Shown: piece after piece, positions 1 to 5,073 of the stretch
Position numbering within the stretch: the stretch's first letter is position 1
Layout of the letters: every line of letters starts with the position of its first letter
Source of the DNA: Bacteroidales bacterium
GTDB taxonomy: Bacteria > Bacteroidota > Bacteroidia > Bacteroidales > GCA-2711565
Length of the DNA stretch: 5,073 bases
Reading direction: 5' to 3'
Assembly (NCBI GenBank): GCA_029938505.1
Contig: JAOZUV010000187.1
Coordinates: 1-5,073, forward strand
Translations under genes and position numbers: made by a program
The notes under the pieces: model-generated
Told to the model about the DNA's origin: nothing
Databases searched by the model: none
Seen by the model: only the letters and a program-made list of their open reading frames with translations

Positions 1-693
1 GAATATTTACTTTTTGTCGACAGTGATGATTATATAGATACGGAATGTATAAAAGAGTGTATTGATTTATTTGTCAAGCTAGAAGTTGATATTATCTTTT
101 TTGACTCAACTCAATTACGTGAGTTTGATTATACTGAACCCGATAATACTAAAAGAAAAAAAGTTTTTGACACAACAGTAAAGTCTGGGATTCAATTTCT
201 TCAAGAAGAAATTAAAAAGAATGTTATAAATTATTCTTCTGTAATGTTAATTATACAAAAGGATTTTTTATTGAGAAGTAATGTAAACTTTCAAGAAGGG
301 ATAATTCACGAAGATATTCTGTTTCATTATTTGATTCTTTTAAAAGATTGCAGTGTATGCTATTTACCAAAAGACTTTTATTATAGAAGAATAAGAGAAA
401 ATTCTATTGTTACTTCAAAACAAGGTTTAAAAAATGTTATTGGATATAAAACAACCTTTGAAATCTTATGGAATAAGATTAATACAAATACCAAAAAAAA
501 TAAAGTTTTGCTTTATGAGTGTTCAAGACGTTTCTTAATATCCTTAAGAATATATATGAAGACAACAGATAAGATAGAAAGAAGGAATATAAAATATAAA
601 ATTGAAGAAATGTTTAGCCTAACCAAAGGAAAAAGAATAGTATTTATGCTTTCTATATTTCGAACATATTTTAAAACAACACTTTCTCGTTAA
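1..693 (+). CDS. Family 2 glycosyltransferase, C-terminal part (5' end outside window)
   Basis: The reading frame is open from base 1 and ends at a tandem TAA TAA, leaving 230 residues. The fragment opens inside the GT-A nucleotide-sugar domain: LLFVDSDDYID (residues 3-13) contains the DxD-type motif that binds the metal and the sugar-nucleotide diphosphate. A second family hallmark, HEDILF (103-108), contains the ED pair that normally supplies the catalytic base. The segment FYYRRIRENSIVTS (126-139) is the usual post-catalytic motif of GT2 enzymes of capsule, O-antigen or exopolysaccharide clusters. The remaining ~90 residues are basic and show no clear membrane helix, so the enzyme is probably cytoplasmic or peripheral. 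By family knowledge it moves a sugar from a nucleotide donor to a growing lipid-linked glycan; donor and acceptor cannot be read from the sequence. About 80-90 N-terminal residues are missing. The ATG at base 244 is internal, because both motif-bearing flanks lie in one continuous frame. Sampled lines have about 23-28% GC, lower than pepD. Confidence 0.9.
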   Translation, partial: EYLLFVDSDDYIDTECIKECIDLFVKLEVDIIFFDSTQLREFDYTEPDNTKRKKVFDTTVKSGIQFLQEEIKKNVINYSSVMLIIQKDFLLRSNVNFQEGIIHEDILFHYLILLKDCSVCYLPKDFYYRRIRENSIVTSKQGLKNVIGYKTTFEILWNKINTNTKKNKVLLYECSRRFLISLRIYMKTTDKIERRNIKYKIEEMFSLTKGKRIVFMLSIFRTYFKTTLSR

Positions 694-734
694 TAAGAAA
701 TACAACAAAAATTAAATCCCGTATACTTACACTG

Positions 735-3239
735 TTAATTTGATTTTCTTTTCAATTTGAAGACCAACTTCTTATTATAAATATAGAATCCAAGAGTTAT
801 CATGAATAGCCCTACTATAATAAAAGAACTTATATAGGAAATAACACTACCTATCATGTACTCAGGGGCTATATATTTAAATTCAACTTTATGTTTCCCT
901 TCAGGAACTTCAACCCCCCTTAATACATAATTACATTGAAATACGGGCACCTCTTCACCATCAATAAAAGCATGCCAATTTGGATAATATATTTCTGAAA
1001 AAATGGCTAAACTAGTTCTATCCGTTGTTATATCATAAATTATATTATCCATTTTATATGAGGCTATTGAAATATTTCCATTTCCTACCTCCGACCCATT
1101 TTGACGAATGCTAATTTCTTTTTTGAAACGATTATTAATAATTGCTGTTTCAAGTGGATTAAAGTTGCTCAAAGCTTCAATTTCTTTGTTAGCATTCTCT
1201 GCCCAAATAATTTCATATACCAACCAACCCACACCATATGAATGCGGATTTATTATTGGTGAAGAATCGTGATTATAAATAATATATTTGGTATTTAGCA
1301 TATTTATTACAGGAGACTTAAAAAGTATTTCTTTATAATTTCTAAGATTAGCTCTCAATATTCTTGTCTCTTTGTCTAGCTGATAATCTACAAGTTCTTG
1401 ATAACGCCGTAGTTTGGCTGCATTGTACCCACCTAAAGATCTATGAAAATAACTAGTACGTGAATCCTGAGATAATACTTGAGTGAGATCAAGCACTCTA
1501 AAATTATGTTTATCCTTTTCTGCTTGCAAAATAAATCTGTCAGCTTTAAATGGTGTAATAATTTCTTTTCGTTTACTTAACTTTCTTGAAAATTGATCTT
1601 TGTCAAGAAATCTAATATTTATGCCCCATAAATCAACAAGTACAATTATTCCCATAAAAAGAATAAAATAAGCACTTTTAAGCTTCTTTTTAACTACAAA
1701 AAGGTATACTCCAACAAAAGCCGCAAATATCAAAAAAAATGATCTTAAAGCATCGCTTTTTAAATCAGCTTTACGTTTTTGGATTATATCTATTTGCATT
1801 TTATCAAAAACAGCTAGTAATTGTTGGTTAAGAGGTTTCCCAGATTGTCGAGCATATTCCTGGGCTTTCACAACACTCTCAGGTATTATTTGACCACTTT
1901 GTCCCAAATACTGTTTTTCAAAATTTCCTGCAATTCCTGGTGCGATCCAAAACAATAAACAAATACCTCCAACAATAAATACAGAAATAAGAATCTGTTT
2001 CTTAATTTTATCTTCAAGATATTCTTTAGCAATAATTTTCTGTAAACCTAATGTAGCTCCTAAAGGAATAGATATCATCGCAATAACTAAGGCCCACGAT
2101 GGATTCCTAAATTTATTGAAGAATGGCACATTATAAAAAAAGAAATCAAAAATTATTGAATTATACCCCCAACAAAGAAGTATCGATAAGATGGTCGAAA
2201 TTAACAACCACCATTTCATAGCTCCTTTTAATAAAAACATTGCTAATACAAATAAAAATATAAGGACTGCTCCAATATACATTGGACCTGTAGTAAATGG
2301 CTGATCCCCCCAATAATCACTACCACCACCTCCTTTTAAGTTTGGTATTAAGATATTAAATGTTTCATCTATCCCATAACTCCATGAAGTGGCATAATCA
2401 TAATCTAATCCAGAAGATTTACTTATTTCGGATTTTTCTATCCCATTACTTACATTAGTTCCTGAAAGCTCAGAAGTATTCCTGATTGAGTGTTTTTGGA
2501 ATTCATATTGTGGATAAAGAACATTCATACTAGATCCTAAAGCAATTAAGCCAAATACGAATATTACAAAAGATGTAATTATAAATTTTTTCCATGTATT
2601 TTCTAGAATCGCTTTAACAAAAAATACAACAGCAAAAATTGCAAGTAAAATAACTGCATAATAGGCCATTTGTGGGTGGCTAGAAGATAATTCGAAAGAG
2701 GCAAAAACTCCAACTAATGAAGCCCCTAGCCATCGATTATATTTATAAGCAATTATTACAGAAGCTATAAGAGGGGCTATATATGCAAAAGCATAAACTT
2801 GAGTATTATGTCCTGCTGGGATTAATGTAAAAAAGAAAGTTGTAAATCCATAACCAATTGACCCAACTATACTCAACCAAGGATCAACCTTTAACACCCT
2901 GAGTAAAAAGAAAAATCCTATCAACATTATCATTAAAGGAACTGCAGGAAAAACACCAAATAGTTTTTGTAAAATATTTTTAATTGGTGCAACTAGATCA
3001 CCTGGATTAGAAATACTTATGAAAAGCCCAGGCATCCCTGAAAAAACATTATCTGACCATTTGGGTGTTTCCTTATACTCTTTCTGAAAATCAGATATCG
3101 CCTTGTTCTGATATCTCCATGCCAAATTATCACTCCCTCGTAATTCTTTTCGCTCTAGCAAAGGAGAAAAATAACTGTACGATAATACGTAGAAAATAAT
3201 AATTGCGATGAAGTATGGTAAAAAATTTACTTTTTTCAT
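735..3239 (-). CDS. YfhO-family polytopic membrane protein, probable GT-C-type glycosyltransferase
   Basis: This is a complete 834-residue protein, starting at ATG (3239-3237) after an A/T-rich leader and ending in TAA. About 13-14 hydrophobic helices are visible, roughly at residues 7-24, 96-117, 122-140, 147-165, 168-184, 191-211, 217-237, 318-338, 341-357, 380-398, 414-434, 498-516, 522-541 and 797-820. The first extracytoplasmic loop holds GSDN (35-38, acidic Asp37) and FSGMP (66-70), the usual place for the acidic residue of GT-C enzymes. Other landmarks are SHPQ (187-190), YWGDQPFTTGP (309-319), GGYN (603-606) and MLNTKYII (647-654). A C-terminal soluble domain (about 542-796) contains YYPNWHAFIDG (751-761) and EGKHKVEFKY (780-789). 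B. subtilis YfhO has a similar size and is implicated in glycosylating lipoteichoic acid; substrates in Bacteroidota are not established, and these cells lack that polymer. It is convergent with the glycosyltransferase at 1-693, and no clear promoter lies directly upstream. The family call is firm; the reaction is inferred. Confidence 0.9.
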   Translation of the reverse strand: MKKVNFLPYFIAIIIFYVLSYSYFSPLLERKELRGSDNLAWRYQNKAISDFQKEYKETPKWSDNVFSGMPGLFISISNPGDLVAPIKNILQKLFGVFPAVPLMIMLIGFFFLLRVLKVDPWLSIVGSIGYGFTTFFFTLIPAGHNTQVYAFAYIAPLIASVIIAYKYNRWLGASLVGVFASFELSSSHPQMAYYAVILLAIFAVVFFVKAILENTWKKFIITSFVIFVFGLIALGSSMNVLYPQYEFQKHSIRNTSELSGTNVSNGIEKSEISKSSGLDYDYATSWSYGIDETFNILIPNLKGGGGSDYWGDQPFTTGPMYIGAVLIFLFVLAMFLLKGAMKWWLLISTILSILLCWGYNSIIFDFFFYNVPFFNKFRNPSWALVIAMISIPLGATLGLQKIIAKEYLEDKIKKQILISVFIVGGICLLFWIAPGIAGNFEKQYLGQSGQIIPESVVKAQEYARQSGKPLNQQLLAVFDKMQIDIIQKRKADLKSDALRSFFLIFAAFVGVYLFVVKKKLKSAYFILFMGIIVLVDLWGINIRFLDKDQFSRKLSKRKEIITPFKADRFILQAEKDKHNFRVLDLTQVLSQDSRTSYFHRSLGGYNAAKLRRYQELVDYQLDKETRILRANLRNYKEILFKSPVINMLNTKYIIYNHDSSPIINPHSYGVGWLVYEIIWAENANKEIEALSNFNPLETAIINNRFKKEISIRQNGSEVGNGNISIASYKMDNIIYDITTDRTSLAIFSEIYYPNWHAFIDGEEVPVFQCNYVLRGVEVPEGKHKVEFKYIAPEYMIGSVISYISSFIIVGLFMITLGFYIYNKKLVFKLKRKSN

Positions 3240-3377
3240 TTTTTATACAGATTATTTTTAGCGTTATATGTCCATTTATTAAATAGAACAAAAAGAATTA
3301 ACCCATTATATGATGACAGAAATACTACATATTATTAGGACGTAATTAAAAATAAACACCTCATTTAAAAACAATAA

Positions 3378-3638
3378 TTACTCTTCTATTTCTTCAAAAT
3401 CAATAACATCCCCTAACTCATCTTTTTTACCAGACTTTTTCTTTTGAGGAACATAATCTACATTCACTTCACCCGCTTTTTTTGATTTTGCATCTGCTTG
3501 TTCGCCCATATTATTCATCATCCGATTTTGAGCTTTTTTAATAAACATGGATAACAAATATGGAGCAATATATCTCATAAATAATTTAAAGAGATAATAA
3601 ACTACTATTAGAATAAAAACTATGCGCAAAAAAGCCAT
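3378..3638 (-). CDS. DUF4834 family small membrane protein
   Basis: A protein of 86 residues with a hydrophobic N-terminal helix (about 3-28, rich in I, V, L, Y and F), then a basic amphipathic stretch (KKAQNRMMNN), a charged lysine-rich linker (51-72) and an acidic tail ending DVIDFEEIEE. This plan (one membrane anchor, short cytoplasmic tail with a conserved acidic DFEE-type end) matches DUF4834, a family of unknown function found in Bacteroidota; I recognise it by layout and ending, without a search. I choose ATG at 3638-3636. A TTG one codon upstream (3641-3639) would add one residue but is a less likely start. No Shine-Dalgarno motif is present. The gene lies 115 bp beyond the rpmH terminator and 138 bp before the YfhO gene, all on the same strand. 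No hairpin terminator follows it, so readthrough into the YfhO gene is possible. Its upstream region contains the (GAG)7 repeat. Confidence 0.75.
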   Translation of the reverse strand: MAFLRIVFILIVVYYLFKLFMRYIAPYLLSMFIKKAQNRMMNNMGEQADAKSKKAGEVNVDYVPQKKKSGKKDELGDVIDFEEIEE

Positions 3639-3721
3639 CAATATTAAATTTTAGTCATTATAATGCGAAGTTATTGATTTTTTGAGAAAAGCGAAAATAA
3701 TTAAAGATTATTAAGAGTTTC

Positions 3722-3744
3722 GAGGAGGAGGAGGAGGAGGAGGA
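3722..3744. repeat. (GAG)7 trinucleotide microsatellite
   Basis: Seven perfect GAG units plus a partial GA give 23 bases of pure GGA-type purine sequence on the + strand and CCT repeats on the - strand. It lies between the end of the rpmH terminator (T-tract at 3754-3760) and the DUF4834 start, about 84 bp upstream of that start. It is in no recognisable gene. It contains seven GG doublets each separated by one A; GGA repeats are known in vitro to form compact quadruplexes. Perfect short tandem repeats are also prone to slipped-strand changes in copy number. Any regulatory effect here is a hypothesis. Confidence 0.95.
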
Positions 3745-3753
3745 AGTATAAAC

Positions 3754-3786
3754 AAAAAAAGAAGGTCAGCCATAGGCTGCCTTCTT
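3754..3786 (-). terminator. Rho-independent terminator of rpmH
   Basis: Read on the - strand, the arm AAGAAGGCAGCC (3786-3775), a three-base loop and the arm GGCTGACCTTCTT (3771-3759) form a 12-bp stem with one bulged base. The stem runs into seven Ts followed by GTTT. It begins 23 bases after the rpmH stop codon, which is the classic intrinsic terminator arrangement. It should separate rpmH from DUF4834. Confidence 0.9.
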
Positions 3787-3809
3787 ATAATATTTTTAAA
3801 GAAAACAAA

Positions 3810-3959
3810 TTACATCTCGTCAGAAACAGTCAATTTTTTTCTGCCTTTTGCTCTTCTAGCTTTAACGATCTTACGACCATTAGCAGTTGACATTCTTTCT
3901 CTGAACCCGTGCTTATTTCTTCTTTTTCTATTCGATGGTTGAAATGTTCTCTTACTCAT
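3810..3959 (-). CDS. rpmH: 50S ribosomal protein L34
   Basis: This 49-residue gene was found by translating the - strand. The protein starts [19 protein letters not shown], continues [13 protein letters not shown] and ends [17 protein letters not shown]. This is the complete L34 pattern ([29 protein letters not shown]), and the length is normal for the family. L34 is a small, very basic protein of the large ribosomal subunit that packs against 23S rRNA. The ATG at 3959-3957 follows an A-rich leader without a Shine-Dalgarno motif, as is normal in Bacteroidota. The gene is a single-gene transcription unit, with a strong promoter about 23 bases upstream and an intrinsic terminator just downstream. 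In many bacteria rpmH sits next to rnpA and near dnaA; here it lies between pepD and DUF4834 and no rnpA is present in the window. Confidence 0.98.
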   Translation of the reverse strand: MSKRTFQPSNRKRRNKHGFRERMSTANGRKIVKARRAKGRKKLTVSDEM

Positions 3960-3981
3960 TTTATCTTTATTTTTGGGAGTG

Positions 3982-4012
3982 CAAAGATATGTCTTTTTTT
4001 AGTTTGCACAAA
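3982..4012 (-). promoter_or_regulatory. Bacteroidota-type housekeeping promoter of rpmH
   Basis: On the - strand TTTG (4012-4009) is followed, after exactly 19 bases, by TATCTTTG (3989-3982). This matches the Bacteroidota primary sigma consensus TTTG / TAnnTTTG at both boxes and in spacing. Transcription should begin a few bases past 3982, giving a leader of roughly 15-20 bases before the rpmH ATG at 3959. That short A-rich leader leaves no room for a structured regulatory element. Confidence 0.85.
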
Positions 4013-4032
4013 TTATTTTTTATAAAAAATCG

Positions 4033-4073
4033 AAAAAAATGCAGCAGTCGACTTCTAGCCTACTGTTGCATTT
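4033..4073 (-). terminator. Rho-independent terminator of pepD
   Basis: On the - strand AAATGCAACAGT (4073-4062) pairs with ACTGCTGCATTT (4048-4037), 11 of 12 positions matching with one A-C mismatch. Inside the 13-base loop a further four pairs (GGCT with AGTC, one of them G-U) can form. The stem runs straight into a T-tract (4039-4033), and a second T-run follows at 4029-4024. It starts eight bases after the pepD stop codon and ends about 20 bases before the rpmH promoter. Confidence 0.85.
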
Positions 4074-4081
4074 CAGATAAT

Positions 4082-5073
4082 TTATTTTTTTGGTACATTT
4101 TTTAATGTCTCAACAAGGTAATCCCAAAACAGACCAACCGTTTCAATATTCACCATTTCGTCTGGTGAATGCGGGTTACGGATAGTTGGTCCGAATGAAA
4201 TCATATCCCAATGAGGATAAGTAGCACCTAGGATACCACATTCTAATCCTGCATGAATTACTTTTACTGCTGGAATTTTACCATATTTATTATTGTAAAT
4301 CTCTTTCATCGTTTTAAGGATTGGAGAATTTACATTTGGCTTCCAACCTGGGTAAGCACCAACATTTTCGGGAGCTGCACCTACATTTGCAAATACTTTA
4401 TAAATAGCAGCAGCTATTTTATCCCTTTCAGAATCAACTGCACTACGTTGCAAACTTGCAACTTCAATTTTACCTTCACCTGACTTAATGATTGCCAAAT
4501 TAGAAGAAGTTTCGACAACACCTTCCATATCTTTACTCATGGCAATTACACCATTTGGACAAGTACTTACAGCTTCAAATAAATTTGCTTGAGTTTCAGC
4601 ATCAATTAAACAACAAGGAGCTTCAGCAACTTCAGCAACAATATTTATTCCTGCATCAGTGTCTTTCAATTCATTTTTTGCAAAAGCATCAAATTCTTGA
4701 ACAAAGGCTAAAAATTCTTTCACTTCACCTTCAGGAACAACAACAGTTGCAAAAGCTTCGCGAGGTATCGCATTACGCAAACTTCCAGCATCGATATTGG
4801 CTAAACGCAATCCATATCTTTCTGAAGCATTCATCATTAAACGACTTATTAAGATACATGCATTCCCTCTGCCTTCATTAATATCTAGCCCTGAATGCCC
4901 ACCTCTTAAACCAGTTAAGCTTAATTTAAAAGCAGCCATACCAACAGGTACATCTTCGCTTTGATAAGTAAATACAGAATTAGTATCAACACCACCTGCA
5001 CAACCAACATATAATTCACCTTCATCTTCTGAATCAAGGTTCATTAAAATATCACCATTTAGAAAACCTGGTT
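4082..5073 (-). CDS. pepD: Cytosol non-specific dipeptidase / aminoacyl-histidine dipeptidase PepD (M20 family), N-terminus outside window
   Basis: The frame is open to the right edge and ends in TAA, giving 329 full codons that start PGFLNGDILMNLDSEDEGE. The fragment aligns from memory along its whole length with E. coli PepD (485 residues), so roughly 155 N-terminal residues are missing; the ATG at 5044 is internal (the M of MNLDSEDEGE). Visible family motifs, in fragment numbering, are NLDSEDEGE (11-19, whose first Asp is a zinc ligand), CAGG (24-27), GGHSG (58-62), SLRNAIPREAFAT (97-109), NGVIAMS and GVVETSSN (around 173-191), GAYPGWKPN (238-246), HAGLECG (273-279) and HSPDE (301-305, whose His is a zinc ligand). 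The remaining zinc ligands and the catalytic Glu should lie in the missing part. The enzyme hydrolyses a broad range of dipeptides, including Xaa-His, in the cytoplasm for amino-acid salvage. It has its own terminator directly downstream. The C-terminus (NVPKK) is intact and no frameshift is seen. Confidence 0.97.
   Translation of the reverse strand, partial: PGFLNGDILMNLDSEDEGELYVGCAGGVDTNSVFTYQSEDVPVGMAAFKLSLTGLRGGHSGLDINEGRGNACILISRLMMNASERYGLRLANIDAGSLRNAIPREAFATVVVPEGEVKEFLAFVQEFDAFAKNELKDTDAGINIVAEVAEAPCCLIDAETQANLFEAVSTCPNGVIAMSKDMEGVVETSSNLAIIKSGEGKIEVASLQRSAVDSERDKIAAAIYKVFANVGAAPENVGAYPGWKPNVNSPILKTMKEIYNNKYGKIPAVKVIHAGLECGILGATYPHWDMISFGPTIRNPHSPDEMVNIETVGLFWDYLVETLKNVPKK

Noticed and set aside
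244..693. Glycosyltransferase starting at the ATG at 244
   Set aside because: The same frame is open to base 1 and encodes the DSDD motif upstream, so the ATG is internal.
683..700. Small inverted repeat TTTCT/AGAAA at the end of the glycosyltransferase gene
   Set aside because: The stem is only five A/T-rich pairs with no T-tract after it, so it is not a credible terminator.
3264..3292. Possible promoter for the YfhO gene (TTTG on the - strand at 3292-3289, TATAACGC 20 bases later)
   Set aside because: The second box shares only the TA of TAnnTTTG, which is too weak to call.
3305..3336. Imperfect inverted repeat in the spacer between DUF4834 and the YfhO gene
   Set aside because: Only about seven of ten positions match, all in A/T-rich sequence, which is expected by chance.
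3639..3641. TTG as the start codon of DUF4834
   Set aside because: An ATG follows immediately at 3638 and gives the same protein less one residue; it is the more likely start.
3722..3743. GGAGG units as a strong Shine-Dalgarno site on the + strand
   Set aside because: No + strand start codon or coding frame follows, and Bacteroidota rarely use such sites.
4253..4881. Two + strand open frames (4253-4483 and 4555-4881) opposite pepD
   Set aside because: They lie antisense to a well-conserved pepD frame. Their products are low-complexity (Q/L- or F/I/Y-rich) and show no family motif.

Overview
The window looks like chromosomal DNA from an AT-rich member of the Bacteroidota, probably the Bacteroidales/Marinilabiliales side. 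Four things point there: a DUF4834 protein (a family largely confined to this phylum), a YfhO-type membrane protein carrying a YWGDQPFTTGP loop that I recall from Bacteroidota homologues, an L34 ending in KKLTVSDEM like Bacteroides L34, and a near-perfect Bacteroidota promoter (TTTG-N19-TATCTTTG). Start codons are preceded by A/T-rich sequence without Shine-Dalgarno motifs, which also fits. The assignment is inference from sequence memory; no search was run.

Layout. Bases 1-693 (+) hold the C-terminal part of a family 2 glycosyltransferase whose start lies off the left edge. A 41-bp convergent gap follows. Bases 735-3239 (-) encode a complete 834-residue YfhO-family polytopic membrane protein. 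After a 138-bp spacer comes a small DUF4834 membrane protein (3378-3638, -). Its upstream region carries a striking (GAG)7 trinucleotide tract. Next are the rpmH terminator, the rpmH gene for ribosomal protein L34 (3810-3959, -), a clear rpmH promoter, and a terminator that closes pepD. The C-terminal two thirds of pepD (dipeptidase, M20 family) fill the right end (4082-5073, -).

How it fits together. pepD and rpmH are core genes, each with its own transcriptional punctuation: the pepD terminator, rpmH promoter and rpmH terminator are all visible. DUF4834 and YfhO lie downstream on the same strand and may or may not share a transcript. The glycosyltransferase is very AT-rich in the lines sampled and probably marks the edge of a surface-polysaccharide locus extending to the left, with the YfhO protein (a likely GT-C-fold enzyme) beside it. 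I see no mobile element, CRISPR array, tRNA or rRNA, and no convincing undescribed multi-gene system. The most unusual item is the GAG repeat upstream of DUF4834.
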